A stretch of DNA of 64,000 nucleotides from Nigrospora sphaerica (taxonomy: Eukaryota > Ascomycota > Sordariomycetes > Amphisphaeriales > Apiosporaceae). Below the pieces are notes generated by a model, which was given only the letters and a program-made list of their open reading frames with translations, was not told the origin of the DNA and did not search any database. The position numbers were made by a program, and so were the translations under genes. How positions within the stretch are numbered: position 1 is the first letter of the stretch; each line of letters begins with the position of its first letter. The stretch is taken from positions 558,001-622,000 of the forward strand of contig JAGVVL010000009.1 of assembly GCA_018287875.1 (NCBI GenBank), in the 5' to 3' direction. This document shows, in pieces, positions 25,438 through 36,891 of this stretch.

Positions 25438-27342
25438 CTAAAGCGAATCAATGTCGAATTCGGGGTTCTCGCGGCGGTGGAACAGCAACTGGGTAGAGGG
25501 GTCCAGGCTGAGGGCCAAGCCGAGGGTCCGCGGCGCCGTCTTGGTGCCCGGTGCGAGCCTCCAGTCGTACTGAAGCAACAGGTGGCACAGGACGACCTTG
25601 ATCTCGTAGGCAGCGAAGAAGCGGCCCGGGCAAGCATGCGCGCCGTGGCCAAAGCCGAGGTGCTCGGCCGAGGTCGAGACGAGTTGGGCCCGGTTCTCGC
25701 GGCCCGGCTGCTCCCGCCAACGTAGAAACCGGTGGGCGTCGTACGTCTCGGGCTGCTCGTACGTATTCGCGTCCATCATAGCCGAGATGGCGTCTACAGT
25801 GAGCCTATCGCCCGGCCGGAGGCGAACGCCGTTAGATAGGGTAAGAGGCTTAATCACGAGGCGGCGCATCGAGGCTGCCGTTCGGTTAGTGGCTGGTTTC
25901 CTAGGCTTGAGTGGAAAACAGGAGGAACGGGGACCTACTAGAGCTAATAGGCTTGAGACGCTGGCTCTCCTTGATAGCGCTGTCCATGAGCTTCATGTTA
26001 TGTAGAGACGTTTTCTTCCAGCCCTCAGCACGCAATACCCGGGACACTTCCGCCCGGAGTTCCTCGACAAGCGCGGGACGATCGGCCAGATCCAGGATGA
26101 TGCGCGCCATAAGATCGGTCGTCGTGTGGATAGCGGCGACGGAAATGTTCAGCTGGAAGGTGCACGGGTTATACGGCCGGCCCTGTGCCTCAGCCTCGGC
26201 TTCGGCCCACTCAACACAGTCATCGAACTTGGGCACGGGTTCGCCCCGGGCCGCCGCCCTGGCCTTCAGCTCTCGTCGGGCTTTGATCACGGGCCAGACT
26301 AGAGCGTCGGCCTCGGCACACAAGGCCCGGAGATGCCGAAGCCCGGGAATAAACCAGTGCACGAGGGGTCGGAGCATGGGTGGTACCAGGCCCAAGCTGG
26401 TAGCGTTCTGAAAGCCCAAAATGGTGTAGGTTTTGGTGATCCGTAGCCAGTCTTCGTTACGGCACATGTCCTCACCTAAAAAGATGCGCGTGGACACCCG
26501 TGAGATGATATCGAGGACAGCATTATGGAGGTTCACAGGTTGCCAGTCTATGTGCTGAGAATTAGAACAATACGAAGACGCTAAGACAGATAACAAGTTG
26601 AACGTACCGGTAGGTTCCCCCAGGTTAAATAGGATTGCCCGACTAGCTTCCTTGACTATGGGCCCAGTAACCTTGGCTGTGCCACCCTGTTATCAAAACG
26701 CGTTGTCCTTCTTGAGAACCGAGGTAGGTGAGACTTACATAGTGCCTTAGTCAAGGCTTTCTGGACCACTCTCGTCAGCATCCCATCACTTGCAAAGCCA
26801 GCCGATATGCCTTGGAAGCCGGGGATGTTCCCGTGTAAGTCCTAGACAGTGTCAGCTAACGGACTTCTAATTTGGTGAGACAGGCGAGGCGTACTTTATA
26901 CACGCCCGCCATAAAGTCCAGTTCAGGGCTGTTGCGAATCTCTTCTGCGAGTTGGGGCGGGAGTACGACCATGGGCCCCACGTTGGTCATGATTCGGTAG
27001 GGCTTGCCGGGATAAAGGGCCCGAGCGCGACTCAGGAGAGCGGATGCTGTATGTATGAATTCCTTCTAGAAACCCTATATTAGGACCTTGAACGAGGGTG
27101 ACAGACGGAATAGAGCGGGAAGGGCGAACCTTGATCTCTGAAGTAGATTGCAGGAGCGACTTTGGCGGGTTAACGAGAGGCAGCTCCTTCAAATGGGACT
27201 GGGAGCTACCGAGCGACATCCAGGTCAAAACTAAAAAAAAGAAGGCAATGGCTAGGGGGATGGGCCTCACAGCCCCGTCAGGAATCCATCGCTGGAAGTC
27301 CTCGGTCAAATGCGTGCTGGGGACATGTGAGGGTGTCGACAT
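25438..27342 (-). CDS. Cytochrome P450 monooxygenase (CYP68/ent-kaurene-oxidase-like)
   Basis: Six exons join in frame: 27342-27130, 27065-26895, 26841-26739, 26676-26608, 26547-25939 and 25874-25438, giving 533 aa. Introns are 53-64 bp with GT-AG ends. An N-terminal anchor (IPLAIAFFFLVLTW) is followed by LPLVNPP, an I-helix AAIHTTTD, the K-helix ESQR, a PERF-like PETYDAHRF and the heme-binding FGHGAHACPGRFF whose Cys ligates iron. It would be ER-bound and need a P450 reductase. An in-frame upstream Met at 27426 would add 28 residues; I prefer 27342 because the length then fits the family. No nonsense codons are present, unlike the transposons around it. The substrate is unknown, but oxidation of a terpenoid or other secondary metabolite is usual for this clade. 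Confidence 0.85.
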
Positions 27343-28311
27343 CTTCACCGGCGGTCTAAGACCGGTAGTAGGAAAAGCGTAAGTGGAGTCTCGGGTTTGA
27401 AAAGAGCCAGTAGTGAATGGTCGCATTAAAAACGCGCTGGCTGGAAATCAACTTAGGGGTAGGCACTGGACTCGCACAAGGGCTTGCCATCAGGTCCCTA
27501 ATATACCCGCCAAGGCCGTGGAGTTAGACGGCGAGCAGTCCCACCAGCTCCGCTTTAGAATGCATAACTAGTTGATCGGTGCTTTCGGGATGTTAGCGAG
27601 TCGCACAACTTCACTAACGGGAGTCGGCGCCAGCCCTATTGAGCCCTGTGTTCTGCCACGTGCCTCAATTTTATACGCCCTGTATAACGTAAGTTAAGGG
27701 TCCCCCTCCAACCCTGCGCCATCTTAGCTCGCTCGGCCAGCGGACAACTACCGAGAGGCCAGGCGTATGCATATAGTGCCGTCAAAGGACTACGGGGATA
27801 CATACACCTGTAGCATTTTTATTGTCAAGCGCGTACCAGGAGTTTTAAGCCCTCGGCCACTTCTCTAACCGATACCGGGGCGGGTAGGAAGCATTCACGG
27901 AAAATCGCCGAAAGATTTACCCCACTCGAACGGTTAATTCTCCGGCGGCTAAGCCCCTTCAACCAAACGGTCCGGCGGGAATTTATGCATTTTGTGGCTA
28001 GGGGAGAGCTACGACTATCGTTCTCTCGTCGCCTCGATGCAGAACCAGGCAGGCTAGCTTAAGCTGAGCCTTGATGTCGTACAACTTAGTCGCTATGAAA
28101 ATATTTCCGACCCCCGGACAAGGACTCCAGGCTTCGCCGAGCTATACCAATCACGATGACCGAGAGACATCCTCTTAGCCACATAGTCTCTTGTTAGTGC
28201 TAAAAGTCTAATCAGGTGTTATCCGGCAGGTGACATCGGCACTAGCGATATGACACAGTGAACTGTTAAAATGAAGTGATCCACAAGACTACATGGGGAT
28301 TAAACCTTAAA
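27343..28311. other. Spacer upstream of P450
   Basis: It presumably holds the P450 promoter near 27343-27700. I see no coding frame with family features, no RNA gene and no clear repeat in the rest. Confidence 0.5.
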
Positions 28312-28417
28312 AAAAACTTTTGGAAACTGACCCCACACGGCGATAACTTCACAACCACGACTCTAAAACCTACCGGATAGCCCGGAAACTGTTCCTAGGG
28401 CCTCATTTACCCTAGAA

Positions 28418-29776
28418 ATGGTCGATCCACCACTAGTGAAACAAAACGCGGGTGGTGGGAGCCGCCAACAGGCCGCTCCACCGCCTGAGCCGTCGCCTCC
28501 AGACTCGCGAACGCCATCGCCAAGCAGCAACACTACACCTGGACGCAGTCCAGAAGCTATACGCGGTACCGTAAACCACCTTAAACGCTTCCTAGCCGGT
28601 GACTCCGACGCTGCGACCTTAATCGCAGCCGTACAAGCCGCCATCCCGGTCCTAGAGGCGGCAGCCAAGGAACCAGATAGCCAGACCAGTATCGAAAGAC
28701 GCATCGATAATATCGAGAACGCGCTCCAGGCTATCCACAAGGAAATTAAAGCTCCTAAGACATACACTGCAGCCGCTATTACCCCTACCGCCGCTCCTAC
28801 ACTTAGGGCTCCTCAGGTAGCCAAGACACTGCCTCCTCGACACGAACGGGAGGTCACGGTTAAGGCCGCGGGAACTGAAGGCCGCACCTACGAAGAGATC
28901 GTACGGAAAGTTAACGTAGCAATAGGCAGAGAGGCAGCAGTGGCAGCCAGGAAGCTCCCTAGCGGAGATTACGCGGTCACCTGCAAATCAACAGCAGAGA
29001 AACAGGCCCTAGAGGCCGACCTAGCCTGGACCGCCGAGGCCTTCGGAGAGAACGCCTCTATCCAGAAGAGAAAGATCCTGGTGGTGGCCTATGGCATTAA
29101 TAAGGAGGCCATAGAGACGAACTAAGGGCAGCTAGAAGTCCAACTCCGGAACCAGCCCGGCGGCCCTATCGACGTCCTGGAGGCCAAGCTCCCTCGCAAC
29201 GCCAAGAACTCGTCTAGGAAGGTCACGGCCTTATATATTGCAGTACCCACGGTTCAACAAGCGGAACAGCTATGTCGAGACGGCCTTATTTGGCAGTATA
29301 GCTACTATCTATGCGAACCCTTCGCCGAAGGAGCCCAGCTTAAGCAATGCTACCACTGCTACCGTTATAGACATATCGCCAGTGTCTGCCGCCATGCACG
29401 CAGGTGTGGGCTTTGCTCTTCAATAAAGCATGACGATAAAGAATGCCCAGAAGCCGAGAATAAGAGCCGGTACTGCTGTCCAGCATGCCGAGGACCATAT
29501 ACTGCATGGTCTAAGGAGTGTCCAGTCCGCCAAGAGCAGGTCCAGATCGCTAAGGCTGCTTATATCACGAGACCGAAGGGATTCGCACTGCCCTCGTAAG
29601 AACCCCCTAAGCCAACAGCCGAGGACTGGCAGATAGTACAGCCGCGAAAGCGTCGAGCAACCAGCTGCCGTACTAAAAGCACTGGCAGAACCCGCAGTAG
29701 AACCCACAAAGAGATAGACGACATGGACATCGAAACACCGGAGTCAACACTAAATAGCATCCACGCTCGACCATGA
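28418..29776 (+). pseudogene. LINE copy B ORF1: gag-like protein
   Basis: The frame is 1,359 nt from ATG 28418 (MVDPPLVKQNAGGG) to TGA 29774-29776. It is open to 29125, where TAA replaces the Gln codon seen in copy C. Zinc knuckles of the CYHCYRYGH type follow at about 29350-29400 in spite of further stops. The length match to copy C shows that only substitutions have occurred. Confidence 0.87.
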
Positions 29777-32700
29777 CAGCGCTAAGGATCCTACACTAGA
29801 ACACGTAGAAAAGCAAGAAAGCACAGATCCCGGCAGTTGATGCCATCTCCGAAGAATACGACATCCTGGCTATCCAAGAGCCCTGGCGAAACCCATATAT
29901 GCCGACTACCTACTGCCCAAGATCCTCTCCGTACCACCTCCTATACGCTACCGAGGGAGGTAGAGTATACATATATATTAACAAGAAGTTCCCCTTTACA
30001 CAGTGGACCTACAAGGCGCAGCCAGACAGGTGCCATATCACGATCCAGCTGCTAGACGGTCCTATAATGGTTGTCTGCATATACTCGCCTCCCCCTGGGT
30101 CCACCAGCAGATCGGACCTACCCGTTATCGAAGCCTTCTATGCCGAACCCCAGCTAAGACGAACAGTCCTCGTGGGAGACTTCAACGTCCACCACCCCGT
30201 CTAGGGAGGATACAACGTCCGACCCTATAATGCAGCTAACAAGCTGCTCCAGCTAGCAGAATCCTGGAGACTCCAGCTGATCACCCCCCCTGGAACACCG
30301 ACATGGACTCGAAGAGGGTGCATGGACTCCACGATCGACTTAGCGTGGGCCACGGACGATCTCCGAGCTGCCTACGACGGGTATGCCCCTTTTGCTGGAT
30401 CCGATCACCTCCCCTAGGTGATACGCGTGGCTGGACTCTATACAGACCGCCAAGACAGGCCACGACGCAGCTGGAAAACAGCTGACTATGACCAGGCGAA
30501 GGCAGAAGCGGCACACCTACCACAGCCAGGGCGACTCGAGACACCAGAAGAAATCGATAGCTACACTGAAACGTTAACTAAGGAATTAACTCGGATAGCC
30601 GACCTAGTTGCCCCCCTCCGCTACTCTAAAGGGAGAGGAAAAGCCTGGTGGAACCACAAGATAGAAGAAGCTATAGAAAAGGAGCGACGAGCCCAGCGGA
30701 TATGGCTTTCCAATAGGACGGACGCAGCTTAACGAGCCCTCCGTTAGTTAACTCTCTTAAAGAAGAAAGGAATCCGAGAAGCCAAGACGGCGTCCTGGAG
30801 ACATATGCTCCACGAGGCGTCTAGCTAGCCAGCTGGTGTCTGGAATATTACGAGATAGGTAAGAACCGAAGGAGTAGCACCGCCGTTACCCCCAGCAGTC
30901 CCTACGCTCTACACACCGCGTGGCGAAGTAACGACCCATAAGGAGAAAACAGAGGCCTTCCAAGAGAGGTTCTATCCCCTCCTTAAGGCTACGTACACCG
31001 GCTTCCGAATAACGAACCGGCTTGTAGCGCCTCTCGATATGGACGGCAAGGTGACAGCAGAACAAGTCCAAGACGTCCTTACTAAGGCAGGCCAGTGGAA
31101 GGCACCTGGACCAGACCAGCTTCCGAACGGATTCCTTAAACGCCTAGGAAAGCCCCTCTTCTAGGCCTTGGCCTCCTTAGCGGAAGCGTGCTGGCATATA
31201 GGATACTATCCAAGAGTGTTCCGCAAAGCAGTCACCGTTATCCTCCGGAAGCCAGGAAAGCAACCAAACGAGTACCACCAAGCCGGCGGATAGAGACCTA
31301 TCGCGCTGCTTAACACTATAGGGAAAGCGATCGAAAGCCTACTAGCGCAACGGCTAGCTAGCTTTGCCGAAGAGAACGGACTGCTCCCAGACGAACAGAT
31401 GGGCAACCGGAAAGGCCGCTCCACGGAAACGGCCTTGCGGTTGCTAACGGACCTAGTCCGCACAGCCTGGAAACATAGAGGCGCAGCAACCCTTCTATCG
31501 CTGGATATCTCAGGCGCTTTCGACTCTGTCGACTATAGAAGGCTCCTCGCTAACCTATAAGCGCTGAGGGTCCCTATATGGACTATTAGCTGGATCCGAA
31601 GCTTCCTATTTAACCGGTCCACCACGCTATTCTTCGACGGACAGGAATCGGACGAGATTCCAGTCCCGGTAGGCGTCCCGCAGGGCTCACCCCTATCGCT
31701 TATCCTCTTCTGCCTTTATACAGCCGGTCTCTATAAGGCTCTCTGCGCCGTACTAAGGATAGCTACTATAGCCTTCGCAGATAACACGAACCTCGTGGGC
31801 TTCGGCTTAAACCTAGAGCAGACCTACAAGCGGCTAAAAGCCACTTATAGGGTCTGCAAAGAATAGGCAGTTAGCTACGGCATGACCTTCGCAGTCCAGA
31901 AATATCACCTAGTCCACTTCTCTCGAAAACGTAAAGGTCCGGACACGAAGATAGCCTTAGAAGGTCACGAAATCGAACCAGAAGACTCCTGCCGCGTCCT
32001 TGGCATCCAGGTGGATAGACGTCTCCGCTAGGACGTCCATATCCAGTCGATATCGAAGAAGATGGCGACGCAGGTCTATACTCTAAACCGGATAGCCGGC
32101 TCGACATGGGGCGCGTCTCTTTAGCGAGCCCGCCAAGTCTATACAGCCGTCGTACAGTCTACGATAGGCTATAGAGCTTCAGAGTGGCACCGCCAGATCT
32201 CGAAAAATAAAGCTAAGGCACTCAACGACGTCCAGATAGAGTGCCTCCGAAAGGTCACAGGAGCTTTCAAAGCCACGGCCACCGCAGTATTAGAAACGGA
32301 AGCTTACGTATCCCCCTTAGACACGTGGCTTAACAGAAGGGTGGCGGCATCGGAAGAGAGGCTCTAACAGCCGCGTATCGCATCACTTATCTAAGCGAGA
32401 TGCAATAGCGCAGCTAGATGGATCCTAACAAGACCGACTCGCCAGCGCAGACCGAAAGGCCCCGACGCTCCCGATCGTAAGAGGTGGCTAGACGAATGGC
32501 TAGCTGGAGACTCAACATATAAGGCTAAGGAGAGAGACTGGCTTCAAAGATGGCAACAAGCGCAGCAAAATCGAACAGCACGGACCCCGGCAGCAACTAA
32601 GATGCCGCCAGGCAAGCACGTCCTCAAGCTCCATAAGGGACTCCATAAGGCCGAGAGCTCCATCCTCGTCCAAGCGAGGACTGGCAAGATTGGGCTGCGA

Positions 32701-32961
32701 GACTTCCTTTTTAAGCGTAGGGTCATAGGCTTCGATAGCCCCTGGTGCGTCTGCGGTCAGGGCAGGGAGACCGTCCGGCATATCCTCGTTTTCTGCCCAC
32801 GGGAAAGAGAAAGACGAGAGCATCTCGTCCAAGCTCTAGGAGGACCGATAAACACGGACAGGATGCTCGACACCCTAGGAAAAGCAGGAATTATCGCAAG
32901 ATGGCTACTCCGCTCCGGAAGGCTGGATATGTTCCAGCTAGCGAATCAACTTATCAGCTAG
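29773..32961 (+). pseudogene. LINE copy B ORF2: endonuclease-reverse transcriptase
   Basis: The frame is 3,189 nt, overlapping ORF1 by ATGA. RIP shows at the ninth and twelfth codons: TAG at 29797-29799 and 29806-29808, where A and C have TGG and CAG. The endonuclease (DFNVHHP, GSDHLP), RT (SLDISGAFD, PQGSPLS) and the zinc C-terminus (CVCGQGRETVRHILVFC) are all recognisable. The RT acidic box is altered (FADD to FADN). Confidence 0.88.
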
Positions 32962-33160
32962 GAAGCGGGCGCGCTAAGCCCGATCTCGGTATGGCAGGTC
33001 AAAGAGTAGATAGAAGCGGTACGACGTAGCGGAACCTAGGTTTTTCACCCGGCCGGACGTTAGCCCGGAACGGTTTTCCTAAGCTAAGATGCGCAGGGGG
33101 TCCTCATGGCCTAGATAGGTCGCTAGGTGTAAGAACAATAATAATAAAGAAAATAATATA

Positions 33161-33490
33161 GGGTAGCTGAGTCCCCAGTTGTAGCGGGGTTCTAAGGCAG
33201 CTTTATTAAAGGGCACGCTATCTATATATCATAATTATAGCCGATTAACTAGGTGCTACTACAGATACCTCGCATAGTGAAACCTTCATTAGTCTCGCTC
33301 TTCGCTGACCCCCCCCAGTTAAGTTAAAAACGTGGACTGTATATCTACTAGCCTATTTATTCTTAAAGCTACATAACTGTTGTCGCGAGACGAGCCTATT
33401 GTCACTAACAAGCCTACCAGGTCACGTGACTTTATGTAAGCTCAAGAGCCTAGCCTGTCAGGCAGGCTACGGAACTACTATATCTACGTC
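33161..33490. other. Spacer between LINE copies B and C
   Basis: AT-rich sequence with many TA dinucleotides. I see no gene. Its right end is the host side of the LINE C target duplication. Confidence 0.5.
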
Positions 33491-33504
33491 TGGATCCTCA
33501 GATA
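33491..33504. repeat. Target-site duplication, 3' side of LINE C
   Basis: The 14 bases tggatcctcagata are repeated exactly at 38359-38372. Confidence 0.93.
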
Positions 33505-33702
33505 TTATTATTATTATTATTATTATTATTCTTACACCTAGCGACCTATCTAGGCCATGAGGACCCCCTGCGCATCTTATCCTAGGAAAACCGTTCCGGG
33601 CTGACGTCCGGCCGGGTGAAAAACCTAGGTTCCTCTGCGTCGCACCGCTTCTATCTGCTCTTTGACCTGCCATACCGAGATCGGGCTCAGCGTGCCCGCT
33701 TC

Positions 33703-36700
33703 CTAGCTGAAGAGTTGATTCGTTAGCTGGAACATGTCCAGCCTACCCGAGCGGAGTAGCCATCTCGCGATAATTCCTGCTTTTCCTGGAGTGTCGAGCA
33801 TCCTGTCCGTGTTTATCGGTCCTCCTAGAGCTTGGATGAGATGTTCTCGTCTTTCTCTTTCCCGTGGGCAGAAAACGAGGATATGCCGGACGGTCTCCCT
33901 ACCCTGACCGCAGTCACACCATAGGCTATCGAAGCCTGGAACCCTGCGCTTAAAAAGGAAGTCTCGTAGCCCAATCTTGCCAGTCCTCGCTTGGACGAGG
34001 ATCGAGCTCTCCGCCTTATGGAGTCCCTTATGGAGCTTGAGGACGTGCTTATTTGGCGGCATCTTAGTTGCTGCCGGGGCTCGTGCTGTTCGATTTTGCT
34101 GCGTATTTCGCCATCTCTGGAGCCAGTCTCTCTCTTCGGCCTTACTTGCCGAGTCTCCCGCTAACCAATTGTCTAGCCACTTCTTACGGTCGGGGACTTC
34201 CGGGCCTTTTGGTCTGCGCCGTCGAGTCGGCCTTGTTAGGATCCATTTAGCTGCTTTGTCGCATCTTGCTTGGATAAGTGACGCGATGCGCGGCTGTTGG
34301 AGCCTCTCTTCCGATGCCGCCACCCTTCTGTTGAGCCACGTGTCTAAGGGGGACACGTAAGCTTCCGTTTCTAGTACTGCGGCAGCCGTGGCTTTGAAAG
34401 CTCCTGTGACCTTTCGGAGGCACTCTGTCTGGACGTCGTTGAGTGCCTTGGCTCTATTTTTCGAGATCTGGCGGTGCCACTCTGAAGCTCCATAGCCTAT
34501 CGCAGACCGTACGACGGCTGTATAGACTTGGCGGGTTCGCTGAAGAGACGCGCCCCATGTCGAGCCGGCTATCCGGTGGAGGGCGTAAACCTGTGTGGCC
34601 ATCTTCTTCGATATCGACTGGATATGGACGTCCCAGCGGAGACGTCTATCCACCTGGATGCTAAGGACGCGGCAGGAGTCTTCTGGTTCGATTTCGTGAC
34701 CTTCTAAGGTTATCTTCGTGTCCGGACCTTTCCGTCTTCGAGAGAAGTGGACTAGGTGATATTTCTGGACTGCGAAGGTCATGCCGTGGCTGACTGCCTA
34801 TTCTTTACAGATCCTGTGAGCGGCTTCCAGCTGCTCGCAGGTCTACTCGGGGTCTAAACCGAAGCCTACGAGGTTCGTGTCGTCTGCGAAGGCTATAGTA
34901 GCTATCCCTGGTACGGCGCGGAGAGCCTTATAGAGACCGGCTGTATAAAGGCAGAAGAGGATAGGTGATAAGGGTGAGCCCTGCGGGACGCCTGCCGGGA
35001 CTGGGATCTCGTCCGATTCCTGGCCATCGAAGAATAGCGTAGTGGACCGGTTAGATAGGAAGCTTCGGATCCAGCTGATAGTCCATATAGGGACCCTCAG
35101 CGCTCGCAGGTTAGCGAGGAGCCTTCCATGGTCGACCGAGTCGAAAGCGCCCGAAATATCCAGCGATAGAAGGGTTGCTGCGCCTCCATGTTTCCAGGCT
35201 GTGCGGACTAGGTCCGTTAGCAACTGTAGGGCTGTTTCCGTGGATCGGCCTTTCCGGTTGCCCATCTGTTCGTCCGGGAGCAGTCCGTTCTCTTCGGCAA
35301 AGCTAGCTAGCCGTTGCGCTAGTAGGCTCTCGATCGCTTTCCCTATAGTGTTAAGCAGCGCAATAGGTCTCCATCCGCCGGCTTAGTGATAGTCGTTTGG
35401 CTGCTTTCCTGGCTTCCGGAGGATAACGGTGACTGCTTTCCGGAACGCTCTTGGATAGTATCCTATGTGCCAGCACGCTTCCGCTAGGGAGGCCAGGGCC
35501 TGGAAGAGGGGCTTTCCTAGGCGTTTAAGGAATCCGTTCGGAAGCTGGTCTGGTCTAGGTGCCTTCCACTGGCCTGCCTTAGTAAGGACGTCTTGGACTT
35601 GTTCTGCTGTCACCTTGCTGTCCATATCGAGAGGCGCTGCGAGCCGGTTCGTTGTTCGGAAGCCGGTGTACGTAGCCTTAGGGAGGGGGTAGAACCTCTC
35701 TCGGAAGGCCTCTGTTTTCTCCTTATGGGTCGTTACTTCGCCACGCGGTGTGTAGAGCGTGGGGACTGCTGGGGGTAACGGCAGTGCAGCTCCTTCCGTT
35801 CTTGCCTATCTCGCAATATTCCAGACGCCAGCTGGCTAGCTGGACGCCTTGTGGAGCATATGTCTCCAGGACGCCGTCTTAGCTTCTCGGATTGCTTTCT
35901 TCTTTAAGAGAGTTGACTGACAGAGGGCTCGCCAAGCTGCGTCCGTCCTATCAGAAAGCCATATCCGCTGGGCTCTTCGCTCCTTCTCTATAGTTTCTTC
36001 TGTCTCGCGGTTCCACTAGGCTTTACCTCTCCCTTTAGAGTAGCGGAGGGGGGCAACTAGGTCGGCTATCCGAGTTAATTCCTTAGTTAACGTTTCGGTG
36101 TAGCTATCGATTTCTTCTGGTGTCTCGAGTCGCCCTGGCTGTGGTAGGTGTGCCGCTTCTGCCTTCGCCTGGTCATAGTCAGCTGTTTTCCAGCTGCGTC
36201 GTGGCCTGTCTTGGCGGTCTGTACGGGGTCCAGCCACGCGTATCACCTGGGGGAGTTGATCGGATCCAGTAAATGGGGCATACCCGTCGTAGGCAGCTCG
36301 GAGATCGTCCGTGGCCCACGCTAAGTCGATCGTGGAGTCCATGCACCCTCTTCGAGTCCATGTCGGTGTTCCGGGGGGAGTGATCAGCTGGAGTCTCCAG
36401 GATTCTGCTAGCTGGAGCAGCTTATTAGCTGCATTATGGGGTCGGACGTTGTATCCTCCCCAGACAGGGTGGTGGACGTTGAAGTCTCCCACGAGGACTG
36501 TTCGTCTTAGCTAGGGTTCGGCATAGAGGGCTTCGATAGCTAGCAGGTCCGATCTGCTGGTGGACCCAGGGGGAGGCGAGTATATGCAGACAACCGTTAT
36601 AGGACTGTCTAGCAGCTGGATCGTGATATAGCACCTGTCTGGCTGCGCCTTGTAGGTCCACTGTGCTAAGGGGAACTTCTTGTTAATATATATGCATACT

Positions 36701-36891
36701 CTACCTCCCTCGGTAGCGTATAGGAGGTGGTACGGAGAGGATCTTAGGCAGTAGGTAGTCGGCATATGTGGGTTTCGCCAGGGCTCTTGGATAGCCAGGA
36801 TGTCGTATTCTTCGGAGATAGCATTAACTGCCGGGATCTGTGCTTTCTTGCTTTTCTGCGTGTTCCAATGTAGGATCCTTAGCGCTGTCAT
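33703..36891 (-). pseudogene. LINE copy C ORF2: endonuclease-reverse transcriptase
   Basis: It is 1,062 codons plus stop, broken by a few nonsense codons (for example near 36510, 36015, 35382 and 34842); open parts are 36891-36511, 36492-36016 and 34782-33703. Endonuclease motifs are WNTQKSKK, IQEPW and DFNVHHP. The SDH catalytic motif reads SDQ here (about 36260), a CAC-to-CAA-type change not explained by RIP. RT has SLDISGAFDSVDH, GVPQGSPLSP and AFADD. The C-terminus carries CDCGQGRETVRHILVFC, a CCHC-like zinc motif common in LINEs. Confidence 0.88.

Larger units (their letters stand above)
28312..33160 (+). mobile_element. Full-length LINE, copy B (most RIP-damaged)
   Basis: Same two-ORF layout and length as copies A and C, in plus orientation, ending in a degenerate AAT tail (about 33139-33160). 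Compared with A and C it has the most TAG/TAA codons. The 5' end begins with an A run at about 28312. I found no target duplication in the flanks. Confidence 0.92.

Noticed and set aside
25438..27342. P450 as a frameshifted pseudogene
   Set aside because: The open pieces are in different frames, but five GT-AG introns of 53-64 bp join all exons in phase to 533 aa.
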